DNA from: Arthrobacter ulcerisalmonis
GTDB taxonomy: Bacteria > Actinomycetota > Actinomycetes > Actinomycetales > Micrococcaceae
Direction of reading: 5' to 3'
DNA length: 64,000 bases
NCBI RefSeq assembly: GCF_900609065.1
Contig: NZ_UXAU01000019.1
Location: 62,001-126,000, forward strand
Shown here: positions 47,294 to 55,759 of the stretch, piece after piece
How positions within the stretch are numbered: the first letter of the stretch is position 1
How the letters are laid out: every line of letters starts with the position of its first letter
Position numbers and translations under genes: made by a program
The notes under the pieces: model-generated
The model's input: only the letters and a program-made list of their open reading frames with translations
Told to the model about the DNA's origin: nothing
Database searches by the model: none

Positions 47294-49861
47294 ATGGATA
47301 TGTTGTTTGACCCCTATGCCGATGGACCGTTCAAGGCCAGCCCCGCCGCTTCCGCCCGCACCAAAGCAGGCCCGGATGCGGTGTCCCTGATGGTGGCTGG
47401 CGGCCTCAGCGGCGGCGGGAGCGGGGCGCCTGGCACTGCCAATGGCCGGCTGGGTGGCGCTGACCCTCGTGGCAGCGGGCAGCAGGGCGATGGGCAGTCT
47501 GGCGCCGAACAGCACCACGGCAGGCACGGCCTGGATCCCGCAAAACTGGTGGCCGGGCTAAACCCGCAGCAAGAAGAAGCGGTCAAGCACGCCGGCAGTG
47601 CACTGCTGATCGTGGCCGGTGCAGGCTCGGGCAAAACCCGGGTCCTGAGTAACCGGATCGCCTACCTGATCGCTACGGGTCGAGCCCACCACGGTGAGAT
47701 CCTTGCCATCACCTTCACCAACAAGGCCGCCGCGGAGATGCGTGAACGCATCGAGGCCCTGGTGGGTGGCCGCGCAAAGATCATGTGGATTTCAACGTTC
47801 CACTCCTCCTGTGTGCGGATTCTCCGGCAGGAAGCCGCAAACGTTGGGCTCAAATCCAACTTCTCGATCTACGACTCTGCGGACTCCCTGCGCCTGGTGA
47901 CGCAGGTATCCAAGGCCCATGATCTCGACCCGAAGAAGTTTGCGCCCAAGGCCATCCAGCACAAGATTTCGGCGTTGAAGAACGAACTGATTGATGCCGA
48001 TTCCTACTCCTCTGACGCTAACCACAACGATCCGTTCGAACGGGCCGTCGCAGAGGTCTACACCGGTTACACGCAGCGGCTGCGCCAGGCCAACGCCATG
48101 GACTTCGATGATTTGATCGCCGAAACGGTGTTCATGTTCCGGGCCTTCCCGGCACTCGCCGACTCGTACCGCCGTCGTTTCCGGCATGTCCTGGTGGACG
48201 AATACCAGGACACCAACCACGCCCAGTACGCCCTGGTCCGGGAAATTGTGGGGGAGGGGCCCGGAGCCTCTGAACTCACCGTGGTAGGGGACTCCGACCA
48301 GTCCATCTACGCTTTCCGCGGCGCGGACATCCGGAACATCGTCGAGTTCGAGAAGGACTACCCGCAGGCGCGGACCATCAAGCTCGAACAAAACTATCGG
48401 TCAACGCAGAACATCCTGACCGCCGCCAACTCGGTGATTTCGCGCAACCCCAACCGGCCGGACAAGAAACTCTGGACCGCTGAGGGCGAGGGCCACAAGA
48501 TCATTGGCTACGTCGGCGAAAACGAACACGACGAAGCCCAATTCATCGCCAAGGAAATCGACCGGCTGCAGGACGAGGACAACCTGCGCCCCGGCGACGT
48601 CGCCATCTTCTATCGGACCAACGCCCAATCCCGCTCCATCGAGGATGTCTTGGTCCGCGTGGGCCTGCCCTACAAGGTGGTGGGTGGCACGCGATTCTAT
48701 GAGCGCAAGGAAATCAAGGACGCCTTGGCCTACCTGCGGGTGCTGGTCAACCCGGACGACGACGTCAATCTCCGCCGGGTGCTCAACGAACCAAAGCGGG
48801 GCATCGGCGACCGCGCGGAAGGTGCCGTGGCTGCCCTCGCCAGCCGCGAACGCACGTCCTTCATGGCCGCGGCCCGTCGCGCCGAGCACGCGCCGGCCAT
48901 GGCCACCCGATCCGTTAACGCCGTCCTGGGATTCGTCAAGCTCCTGGATGACCTGGCGGAGGTGGCAGCAGGATCAGGTGCTGCGGCTGCACTTGAGGCG
49001 GTCCTGGAACAGACCGGCTACCTTGCCGGCCTGCGGTCCAGTACCGACCCCCAAGACGAATCCCGGGTAGAGAACCTCGCCGAACTCGTCGCAGTGGTCC
49101 GGGAGTACGAGCAGGAAAACCCTGAAGGATCGTTGGGAGCGTTCCTGGAGCAGGTGTCGTTGGTGGCTGATGCCGACCAGATTCCCGATGCCCCCGGCGC
49201 AGACATTGACGCCGCCGTCGCGGAAGCCAAACGCCTGGGCGTGGTCACACTCATGACCCTCCACACGGCCAAGGGCCTGGAGTTCCCGGTGGTTTTTCTG
49301 ACTGGCATGGAGCATGGGCTTTTCCCGCACCAGCGCTCAGCCACGGACCCGAAGGAACTCGCTGAGGAACGCCGGCTCGCGTACGTGGGACTCACCCGCG
49401 CCCGGCAACGGCTGTACGTGACCCGGTCAGAGGTTCGGAGTATGTGGGGCCAGAGCCAGTACAACCCGCCCAGTCAGTTCCTTGAAGAAATTCCTGCCGA
49501 CCTTGTTGACTGGAAGCGTGAGGGCTCGGCTCGGCAGTCCTGGGCGGGCGGCGGTTCCATCGGCTCGGGGCGTTACAGCGGTTCTTTTTGGGGCGCTGGC
49601 TCGGCGCGGGGACCGGCCGCCGACTCTTCCGCCGGTTTCAATGCCGACGTTCCGGCGTTCATTGCCAAGAATAGGGTGCAGCCGCAGAAGGAAGTCCTCG
49701 CGGTCAGTGTGGGCGACAAGGTCAACCACACCAGTTTCGGAAACGGCACGGTCCTCGCCCTGGAGGGCGCGGGAGACAAGATGGTGGCCAAAGTGACGTT
49801 CGCCGTCGGCGAGAAGAGGTTGCTGCTTCGCTACGCTCCGCTCACCAAGTTGGACGCTTGA
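47294..49861 (+). CDS. pcrA: DNA helicase PcrA/UvrD
   Basis: An 855-aa superfamily 1A helicase that unwinds DNA in repair. Motifs: Q motif NPQQEEAVKH, motif I GAGSGKTRVLSNR, Ia TFTNKAAAEMRERI, II VDEYQDTN, III VGDSDQSIYAFRGADI, IV QNYRSTQNIL, V LMTLHTAKGLEFPVVFL, VI RRLAYVGLTRARQRLY. An extended Gly/Ala-rich N-terminus precedes the helicase core (from about 90), and a Tudor-like RNA-polymerase-contact domain ends the chain (VSVGDKVNHTSFGNGTVLAL). GGAGG lies 5 nt before ATG 47294. Confidence 0.96.
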   Translation: MDMLFDPYADGPFKASPAASARTKAGPDAVSLMVAGGLSGGGSGAPGTANGRLGGADPRGSGQQGDGQSGAEQHHGRHGLDPAKLVAGLNPQQEEAVKHAGSALLIVAGAGSGKTRVLSNRIAYLIATGRAHHGEILAITFTNKAAAEMRERIEALVGGRAKIMWISTFHSSCVRILRQEAANVGLKSNFSIYDSADSLRLVTQVSKAHDLDPKKFAPKAIQHKISALKNELIDADSYSSDANHNDPFERAVAEVYTGYTQRLRQANAMDFDDLIAETVFMFRAFPALADSYRRRFRHVLVDEYQDTNHAQYALVREIVGEGPGASELTVVGDSDQSIYAFRGADIRNIVEFEKDYPQARTIKLEQNYRSTQNILTAANSVISRNPNRPDKKLWTAEGEGHKIIGYVGENEHDEAQFIAKEIDRLQDEDNLRPGDVAIFYRTNAQSRSIEDVLVRVGLPYKVVGGTRFYERKEIKDALAYLRVLVNPDDDVNLRRVLNEPKRGIGDRAEGAVAALASRERTSFMAAARRAEHAPAMATRSVNAVLGFVKLLDDLAEVAAGSGAAAALEAVLEQTGYLAGLRSSTDPQDESRVENLAELVAVVREYEQENPEGSLGAFLEQVSLVADADQIPDAPGADIDAAVAEAKRLGVVTLMTLHTAKGLEFPVVFLTGMEHGLFPHQRSATDPKELAEERRLAYVGLTRARQRLYVTRSEVRSMWGQSQYNPPSQFLEEIPADLVDWKREGSARQSWAGGGSIGSGRYSGSFWGAGSARGPAADSSAGFNADVPAFIAKNRVQPQKEVLAVSVGDKVNHTSFGNGTVLALEGAGDKMVAKVTFAVGEKRLLLRYAPLTKLDA

Positions 49862-50553
49862 TTCCGGTGCGTGCTGCCGGTGCAGTCTTCGTTGCGGCCT
49901 GGCTGTTGGCCGCCGTCACCGCTTGTTCGGTCACGACGCCGGACGCAGGCTACGTGCCACCGGCGCCGCTTCCGCCCATGGAACAGTTGGCCCAGGCGCC
50001 GTTGGTGGATCCGGAGTCCTTTGCCGGCGGCACGGACGTCTTGTCGTTCAGCACTGAGGACCGCACCATCGTGTGCTCGCTGACCTCGGCACGTGGTGAG
50101 CACGTGAAGTTGGCCTACGAGCAGAACAATTACGACGATTCCGCCAACAACAAGCTCGCCGTGGTGCCCGTGGCCCACTGCGAGCTCGCCCGGTATCCGA
50201 AGCCGGCGGCGGCCGATGCCACCAACGATTGTGCGGGCACGGGACTTGGCTACCTCGGCGGAGTTGCCCTCCTGACACCGACAGCAGCCACGTACGGTGA
50301 GTGCAGGTCAGGTGTGACGCAGATGGAAGCCACCTACGGCCCCGGCGGTTCGAAGGCTGGCCCGCTGACCCAGTTGCCGGTTTTGGCTGAGGGCGCAAAC
50401 CTTGAGCGGAACGGGCTGCGCTGCTCGGCCTACAACGGCGGGGTGGCATGCGGAAACGTCTCCGCCGGCGTCGGATTCTTCATTGCTGCCGATCGTTACG
50501 AACTGATCCAGGCACCTGCCCCAAGCCCGTCCGCAACGCCGTCGAAACCGTAG
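49858..50553 (+). CDS. Secreted lipoprotein of unknown function
   Basis: A 231-aa protein with a lipoprotein signal (AAWLLAAVTACSVT; Cys about 23) and a Cys-containing mature part with SFSTEDRTIVCSLTSARGEH and GLRCSAYNGGVACGNVSAGV, suggesting disulfide-linked beta structure. No family was recognised. TTG at 49858 overlaps the pcrA stop (TTGA), and GTG at 49867 is another possible start. Its coupling to pcrA is probably positional. Confidence 0.75.
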   Translation: MIPVRAAGAVFVAAWLLAAVTACSVTTPDAGYVPPAPLPPMEQLAQAPLVDPESFAGGTDVLSFSTEDRTIVCSLTSARGEHVKLAYEQNNYDDSANNKLAVVPVAHCELARYPKPAAADATNDCAGTGLGYLGGVALLTPTAATYGECRSGVTQMEATYGPGGSKAGPLTQLPVLAEGANLERNGLRCSAYNGGVACGNVSAGVGFFIAADRYELIQAPAPSPSATPSKP

Positions 50554-50788
50554 AAAATCCGCGTCATTCCGGGGTTTTTCTACACTGCATAGAATAGTGT
50601 CGTTTGTCACATAAGGGCTAGTCTGGGAAGGGCTGTCCGCTCAAAGGGCTAGAGTTCCCCATGGAGCATTACGCCGTGTGGCTTGTTTCGAGACAGGTCG
50701 CAGGTGGGTGCAGAACCGCAGCCAGGCAGTGTTAGAAGATGCTGCCCGGTTGGACAGAAACTACTTCGACGTAGAAGGACACTAAACC

Positions 50789-51958
50789 GTGGACCTGTTT
50801 GAATACCAGGCGCGCGACACGTTCGAGGCGCACGGAGTACCCGTGCTCGCCGGCATCGTGGCGTACACCCCAGAAGAAGCAAAGGCAGCTGCCGAGAAAA
50901 TCGGCGGCGTAACTGTCGTTAAAGCACAGGTCAAGGTTGGCGGCCGTGGCAAGGCTGGCGGCGTCAAGGTCGCAAAAACTGCCGACGAGGCGTTTGAACA
51001 CGCCACCAACATCCTGGGCATGGACATCAAGGGTCACACCGTCAACAAGGTGATGATTGCCCAGGGTGCCGATATCGCCGAGGAATTCTACTTCTCGGTC
51101 CTGCTGGACCGAGCCAACCGCAACTACCTGGCCATGTGCTCGGTGGAGGGCGGCATGGAGATCGAGCAGCTCGCCGTCGAACGCCCTGACGCGTTGGCCA
51201 AGGTTGCCATCGATCCCGCCGTGGGCATCGACCAGGCCAAGGCCGACGAGATCGTCGCGGCCGCTGGCTTCGCTGAGGAACTGCGCGGCAAAGTCGCCGC
51301 TGTAATCCTCAAGCTGTGGGACGTCTTCAAGAAGGAAGATGCCACCCTCGTTGAGGTCAACCCGCTGGTCCGCACCGGCGCAGGCGACATCGTGGCACTG
51401 GACGGCAAGGTCTCGCTGGACGAGAACGCCGACTTCCGGCACCCGAAGCACGCTGCCCTGGAAGACGCTGACGCAGCTGACCCGCTCGAGGCCAAGGCCA
51501 AGGCGCAGGACCTGAACTACGTCAAGCTGGACGGCGAAGTCGGCATCATCGGTAACGGTGCAGGCCTGGTCATGTCCACGCTGGACGTTGTTGCGTACGC
51601 CGGTGAAAACCACGGCAACGTCAAGCCCGCCAACTTCCTGGACATTGGCGGTGGAGCCTCTGCAGAGGTCATGGCCGCTGGTCTTGACGTCATTTTGGGT
51701 GACGAGCAGGTCAAGTCCGTGTTCGTGAACGTCTTCGGCGGCATCACTGCCTGTGACGCTGTTGCCAAGGGCATCGTTGGAGCACTCGCCGAACTCGGCT
51801 CCGCGGCCAACAAGCCGCTGGTCGTTCGCCTCGATGGCAACAACGTCGAAGAAGGCCGCCGCATCCTCAACGAGGCCAACCACCCGCTGGTGACCCTGGC
51901 CGCCACCATGGACGAGGGCGCCGACAAGGCCGCCGAGCTCGCCAACGCAGCGAAGTAA
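50789..51958 (+). CDS. sucC: Succinyl-CoA synthetase beta subunit (ADP-forming)
   Basis: A 389-aa TCA-cycle subunit. The N-terminus [19 protein letters not shown], the ATP-grasp part [17 protein letters not shown], and the C-terminal signature [17 protein letters not shown] are diagnostic. With sucD it interconverts succinyl-CoA and succinate with ATP formation. GTG at 50789 follows GAAGGA. sucD starts 10 bp after the stop. The 235-bp upstream gap has no recognised operator. Confidence 0.98.
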   Translation: MDLFEYQARDTFEAHGVPVLAGIVAYTPEEAKAAAEKIGGVTVVKAQVKVGGRGKAGGVKVAKTADEAFEHATNILGMDIKGHTVNKVMIAQGADIAEEFYFSVLLDRANRNYLAMCSVEGGMEIEQLAVERPDALAKVAIDPAVGIDQAKADEIVAAAGFAEELRGKVAAVILKLWDVFKKEDATLVEVNPLVRTGAGDIVALDGKVSLDENADFRHPKHAALEDADAADPLEAKAKAQDLNYVKLDGEVGIIGNGAGLVMSTLDVVAYAGENHGNVKPANFLDIGGGASAEVMAAGLDVILGDEQVKSVFVNVFGGITACDAVAKGIVGALAELGSAANKPLVVRLDGNNVEEGRRILNEANHPLVTLAATMDEGADKAAELANAAK

Positions 51959-51968
51959 GGGACGCGAC

Positions 51969-52871
51969 ATGTCTATCTACCTCAACAAGGACTCCAAGGT
52001 CATCGTCCAGGGCATCACCGGCGGCGAAGGCACCAAGCACACCGCGCTGATGCTCAAGGCTGGCACCAACGTTGTGGGTGGCGTTAACGCCCGCAAGGCT
52101 GGCACCACCGTGGTCAACGGCGATAACGAAATCACCGTCTTTGGCACCGTCAAGGAAGCCATTGCTGAAACCGGCGCCGACGTCTCCATCGTGTTCGTCC
52201 CGCCGGCCTTCACCAAGGACGCTGTCGTGGAAGCCATCGAAGCCGGTATCGGCCTCGTCGTGGTCATCACCGAGGGCGTGCCGGTTCAGGACTCCGCTGA
52301 GTTCTGGGCTTTGGCCCAGTCCAAGGTCGACTCCGAAGGCAACCAGGTCACCCGCATTATCGGCCCGAACTGCCCCGGCATCATCACCCCCGGCGAGGCT
52401 CTGGTGGGCATCACGCCGGCCAACATCACCGGCAAGGGCCCCATCGGCTTGGTCTCCAAGTCCGGTACCTTGACCTACCAGATGATGTACGAGCTGCGCG
52501 ACCTCGGCTTCTCCACCGCGATCGGCATTGGTGGCGACCCCGTCATCGGTACCACCCACATCGACGCCCTGGCTGCGTTCGAGGCGGACCCGGAAACCAA
52601 GGCAATCGTGATGATCGGTGAAATCGGTGGCGACGCTGAAGAGCGTGCCGCTGACTACATCAAGGCCCACGTCACCAAGCCGGTGGTCGGTTACGTTGCC
52701 GGCTTCACCGCACCTGAGGGCAAGACCATGGGCCACGCTGGCGCCATCGTCTCCGGCTCGGCTGGCACCGCCCAGGCGAAGCAGGAAGCCCTTGAAGCTG
52801 CAGGCGTCAAGGTCGGCAAAACGCCGTCCGAGACCGCCAAGCTGCTGCGCGAAGTGTACGCAGCGCTCTAA
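51969..52871 (+). CDS. sucD: Succinyl-CoA synthetase alpha subunit
   Basis: A 300-aa subunit carrying the phosphohistidine. The CoA-binding region has [14 protein letters not shown] and [13 protein letters not shown]; the active-site His is in [20 protein letters not shown], with [13 protein letters not shown] nearby. It is the second gene of sucCD and is followed by a strong terminator. Confidence 0.98.
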   Translation: MSIYLNKDSKVIVQGITGGEGTKHTALMLKAGTNVVGGVNARKAGTTVVNGDNEITVFGTVKEAIAETGADVSIVFVPPAFTKDAVVEAIEAGIGLVVVITEGVPVQDSAEFWALAQSKVDSEGNQVTRIIGPNCPGIITPGEALVGITPANITGKGPIGLVSKSGTLTYQMMYELRDLGFSTAIGIGGDPVIGTTHIDALAAFEADPETKAIVMIGEIGGDAEERAADYIKAHVTKPVVGYVAGFTAPEGKTMGHAGAIVSGSAGTAQAKQEALEAAGVKVGKTPSETAKLLREVYAAL

Positions 52872-52881
52872 AGCTACGCAC

Positions 52882-52938
52882 AAAGCGGGGCCCTTTTCCT
52901 GCACCTGCCGGTGCTGGAAAGGGCCCCGCTTTCGTTTA
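52882..52938. terminator. Terminator after sucCD, shared with the convergent gene
   Basis: AAAGCGGGGCCCTTT pairs with AAGGGCCCCGCTTT through a stem of about 17 bp with a small internal mismatch, and CGTTT follows. It lies between sucD and the convergent SRPBCC gene and probably terminates both. Confidence 0.92.
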
Positions 52939-53427
52939 ATCTCTGCTCTGGACACCCGAACCCAAGAGTTCCTCGAGCCGTTCGTAGCCCTCGGTTATGC
53001 CACCTTCCATCCCTGACTGCAGCATGCTGTCGCGGGCTTCCTGGCTGGGGTACACCGAGTGCCCCTTGAGTCGGGTTCGGCCATTGCCCAGGTCCTCGAA
53101 CGTCATGAATTCGAGGCTGACCACATCGGGGTAGCCGCCGAATTCGAAGGTCTGAAGGGCGAACTCGTTCTCGCGGACGGTGTGGAAGACGCCGCTGAAT
53201 TCGTAGGGAACACCGTCGGGGCCGGTGTGCAGGTAGCTGTAGCTGCCACCGCTGCGAAAGTCGTAGTGGCCCATCTGCATTGTCATCCCGCGGGGCCCCA
53301 ACCACTGGACCACCAGGTCCGGGTCCTTGTGGGCGCGGAAGACGTCGGCTACCGGGAAATCGAACTCGCGCTCGGTGTCGATGAAAGGGATGCCCTCGGG
53401 CGCGGTGATCTTCAGTTCGTTGGACAT
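52936..53427 (-). CDS. SRPBCC/AHSA1-like protein
   Basis: A 163-aa START-like protein with REFDFPVADVFRAHKDPDLV and VQWLGPRGM, GHYDFRSGGSYSYLHTGPDG, and TRLKGHSVYPSQEARDSML of the AHSA1/CalC branch. Such proteins bind hydrophobic ligands. It follows the ArsR gene in a common two-gene unit. ATG 53427 has AGAGGA at 6 nt; ATG 53433 overlaps the ArsR stop (ATGA). Confidence 0.88.
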   Translation of the reverse strand: MSNELKITAPEGIPFIDTEREFDFPVADVFRAHKDPDLVVQWLGPRGMTMQMGHYDFRSGGSYSYLHTGPDGVPYEFSGVFHTVRENEFALQTFEFGGYPDVVSLEFMTFEDLGNGRTRLKGHSVYPSQEARDSMLQSGMEGGITEGYERLEELLGSGVQSRD

Positions 53428-53429
53428 GA

Positions 53430-53783
53430 TCATTCCTCTTGCTGGGTGCCGGTCAGTCCGGCGTTGGCGGAAAGTACTGCCTCGAGGCTGCGGAACTGGC
53501 CCTCTCGGACCAACCGGTACTGGTCGATCCAGGCGGTGAGTGCCTCCAGCTGTACGGGGTTCAGGTGGACGGGCCTGCGTTGGGCGTCCCGGGTACGGGT
53601 CACCAGCTGTGCCTGCTCTAGGACCTGGATGTGTTTCGAAACGGCCTGCTTGGAGATGTCGAACGGCTCTGCGAGTTCGTTGACGGTCGCTGGGCCGCGG
53701 CTCAGCCGGGCGATGATGCTCCGTCGGATGGGATCGGCCAAGGCCATAAAGGCCAGGTCCAGCGCCCCGTCGTTGGAGGCCAT
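53430..53783 (-). CDS. ArsR family transcriptional regulator
   Basis: A 117-aa winged-helix repressor: ALADPIRRSIIARLSRGPAT, then ELAEPFDISKQAVSKHIQVL (recognition helix) and AQLVTRTRDAQRRPVHLNP. It lacks metal-binding cysteine pairs, matching the SRPBCC-paired class rather than metal sensors. The start at 53783 gives the family N-terminus; a TTG at 53804 is an alternative. A palindrome 33 bp upstream is its likely operator. Confidence 0.9.
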   Translation of the reverse strand: MASNDGALDLAFMALADPIRRSIIARLSRGPATVNELAEPFDISKQAVSKHIQVLEQAQLVTRTRDAQRRPVHLNPVQLEALTAWIDQYRLVREGQFRSLEAVLSANAGLTGTQQEE

Positions 53784-53815
53784 CTCGAACCGCTTTCTAA
53801 TCAACTACTTTATTT

Positions 53816-53833
53816 ATCAACCTATTGGTTGAT
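53816..53833. promoter_or_regulatory. ArsR operator candidate
   Basis: ATCAACC-TATT-GGTTGAT, a perfect 7-bp inverted repeat, in an AT-rich stretch directly upstream of the arsR-like gene. A related half-site AATCAAC lies at 53799-53805. Confidence 0.75.
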
Positions 53834-53884
53834 TACGAAGATACGCCTGTCCGTCTTGAATGACAAGGGAAATTATCGTCCGCG

Positions 53885-54088
53885 GTGTCTCCGCCCCGGC
53901 CCCGGGCCGTGGAGATGCTCCGGGACGGTGCCCAACTCACCGAGACCGAGTTGCGGAAGTATCTTGAAGGGAAGTTGGCGCGCTACAAGATCCCCAAGTC
54001 CGTGCTGTTCATGGACGAAATGCCGCGCAATGCCAGCGGCAAGATCAAGAAGGCGGATCTCCGGAAGCAGAGCACTACCCAGCTGTGA
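53885..54088 (+). pseudogene. C-terminal remnant of an acyl-CoA synthetase (AMP-ligase)
   Basis: The 67-codon frame ends with LTETELRKYLEGKLARYKIP, KSVLFMDEMPRNASGKIKKA and DLRKQ, the conserved C-terminal subdomain of fatty-acid CoA ligases, including the catalytic lysine motif (ASGKIKK). The other 400-500 residues are missing: upstream DNA is the ArsR promoter. This is a truncated remnant next to a repeat array, probably left by a deletion. Confidence 0.85.
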
Positions 54089-54113
54089 CGGTCGCCGTCG
54101 GCTCTGGTGAGCG

Positions 54114-54199
54114 GACGACGGCGGCCATCGGACTTTCCGAGGCCCCGACCCGGGTGCGTGGTGGGGGCTGCCAGGTGCGCCGTCGTCAGCCGCCGTCGT
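54114..54199. repeat. Long GC inverted repeat beside array B
   Basis: GACGACGGCGGC (54114-54125) and GCCGCCGTCGT (54189-54199) can pair across a loop of about 63 nt. The same pair is found at 2888-2900/2949-2960 beside array A. It lies just downstream of the acyl-CoA ligase remnant. Confidence 0.75.
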
Positions 54200-54210
54200 T
54201 GCGGCAAGAA

Positions 54211-54288
54211 CTCCGGGAGGGTTGGCGGCTCGGCCGTAAGAACTCCGGGAGGGTTGGCGGCTCGGCCGTAAGAACTCCGGGAGGGTTG
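54211..54288. repeat. 32-bp repeat array B
   Basis: CTCCGGGAGGG occurs at 54211, 54243 and 54275, exactly 32 bp apart; the two full units are identical (core followed by TTGGCGGCTCGGCCGTAAGA). The last copy ends at 54285, 3 bp before the TAG (54289-54291, complement) of the VIT1-like gene. Same element and same orientation relative to the gene end as array A at 2983-3089. Confidence 0.92.
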
Positions 54289-55437
54289 CTAGCCCACCAC
54301 CGTGCCGAAGACGAGGCCGAGCACGTAGGTGACTGCCGCCGCGCCCAGGCCGATTCCCAGCTGCCGCAGGCCGCGGGTCACCGGTGAGGTGCCAGACAGG
54401 AGCCCCACCACGCCGCCGGTACCCAACAGGGCCAGGCCCACCAGTCCGCCGGCAACCAGCAATGCGGGCAGGCCGGTCATGCCGAAGAGGAACGGCAGGA
54501 TAGGAATGATGGCACCCGAGGCGAAGAAGCAGAAGCTGGACAGCGCTGCTCCCCATGCGGTGCCTACGGTTTCGTGCTGGTCTTCCTCGGCTGCTTCCTC
54601 CGGGTGGAGTGACAGGCTGGGATCGCAGTCGCAGGAGAGCAGCCCCAATCGCTCTGAGACTCGGTGCTGGGCAGCTTCTTGGGTCATGCCCCGGGCAAGG
54701 TACACCAGGAGCAGTTCGTTATGCTCCAGGTCGAGTTTTGGTGCTGCCGCCAGGGTGACCTGGGTGGGGCGGGTGGCGTCCAGGAGTTCACGCTGGGAGC
54801 GGACGGAGATGAATTCGCCGGCACCCATGGACATGGCGCCTGCCAGCAGGCCGGCAATGCCGCTGAGCAGCACCACGCTGCTGGCTACGCCTGACGCGGC
54901 CATGCCCATCACCAGCGAGAGGTTGCTGACCAGGCCATCGTTGGCGCCGAACACGGCTGCCCGGAACGTGCCGGCGAGACGGTTGCGGCCGCGCGTTGCC
55001 AGACCGCGGACCACCTCTTCGTGGATTTGTTCGTCAGCGGCCATCGCCTCAGTGGCGTTCGGGTCCTTGATGTAGGGGGAGCGGCTCTCGGCCCGCTGGG
55101 CGAGGGCCAGTACGAAGACGGAGCCAAAATGCCGCGCCAGGAAGTTCAGGAACTGGCTGCGGAGCGACGCCGATCGTGGCTTGCCGGCATGCTCGCCCAG
55201 GAGCGCCAGCCAGTGTGCCTCGTGCCGGCCTTCGGCCTCGGCTAAGGCGAGCAGGATCTCGCGTTCTTCACCGTCGCGGTTCTCAGCCAGGTCGCGGTAG
55301 ACGGCGGCTTCGGCCCGCTCATCGGCAAGGTATTGCCGCCAACGCTTGATCTCAGCGGCTGACGGCGGTGCTGCCGCGGCCGCTGCGGGCGATCCCGGCG
55401 AGGTGGCGGAAGGATTGGGTTGAACGTGCGGTGACAC
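54289..55437 (-). CDS. VIT1/CCC1 family transporter with N-terminal ferritin-like domain
   Basis: A 382-aa protein. Residues about 35-165 form a rubrerythrin/ferritin-like helical bundle (YLADERAEAAVYRDLAENRD, AEAEGRHEAHWLALLGEHAG) with metal-type E and ExxH residues. The C-terminal part (about 170-382) is the VIT1 membrane domain with FRAAVFGANDGLVSNLSLVMG and MSMGAGEFISVRSQRELL. VIT1 proteins move Fe2+ or Mn2+ out of the cytoplasm. GTG at 55437 follows AGGAG by 5 nt and gives the correct N-terminus; upstream in-frame sequence to 55638 is not part of the family. Confidence 0.9.
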   Translation of the reverse strand: MSPHVQPNPSATSPGSPAAAAAAPPSAAEIKRWRQYLADERAEAAVYRDLAENRDGEEREILLALAEAEGRHEAHWLALLGEHAGKPRSASLRSQFLNFLARHFGSVFVLALAQRAESRSPYIKDPNATEAMAADEQIHEEVVRGLATRGRNRLAGTFRAAVFGANDGLVSNLSLVMGMAASGVASSVVLLSGIAGLLAGAMSMGAGEFISVRSQRELLDATRPTQVTLAAAPKLDLEHNELLLVYLARGMTQEAAQHRVSERLGLLSCDCDPSLSLHPEEAAEEDQHETVGTAWGAALSSFCFFASGAIIPILPFLFGMTGLPALLVAGGLVGLALLGTGGVVGLLSGTSPVTRGLRQLGIGLGAAAVTYVLGLVFGTVVG

Positions 55438-55621
55438 AGGAACTCCTGGGTGGATGGGGCGAGGGTTTCGGCTCCATTGCCACGTCAGTTTACTGCGAAT
55501 TTCCGCGGTTTTTCGGCTGGCAATCCTCCCTTCGAAGTTTCGGCGCACCTCACTTTTCGCTGCCCGGAAGCCGTCAAAGGTGCTGCCGGTATGAGTGCCT
55601 TTCGGCCACCGCCTGACCGAC
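55438..55621. other. Leader/promoter region of the VIT1-like gene
   Basis: About 185 bp without a gene between the symporter terminator and the VIT1-like start. No manganese riboswitch (yybP-ykoY) core, IdeR box or other known element was recognised. Confidence 0.5.
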
Positions 55622-55676
55622 AAAAACGACGGCGGCACCCCGGTTCGCGAATCCGCGAAGGAGGTGCCGCCGTCGT
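55622..55676 (-). terminator. Rho-independent terminator of the symporter gene
   Basis: ACGACGGCGGCACC (55626-55639) pairs perfectly with GGTGCCGCCGTCGT (55663-55676), a 14-bp stem with an inner stem in the loop; on the minus strand it is followed by TTTTTG. The GCCGCCGTCGTCCGTT end recurs elsewhere in the window. Confidence 0.93.
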
Positions 55677-55759
55677 CCGTTCCGGCAGTGCCGGACCTAC
55701 TGCGGTGGTGAAGGCCGCGCTGGTGCTGCAGCAGCCGGAGCAGTGCCGGTGCGGTTGAC

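Noticed and set aside
49858..50553. Function for the lipoprotein from its overlap with pcrA
   Set aside because: The TTGA overlap is probably a result of compact packing; no repair-related domain is visible.
55438..55621. Manganese (yybP-ykoY) riboswitch ahead of the VIT1-like gene
   Set aside because: Looked for because VIT1-like proteins can move manganese, but the conserved core sequences are absent on the minus strand.
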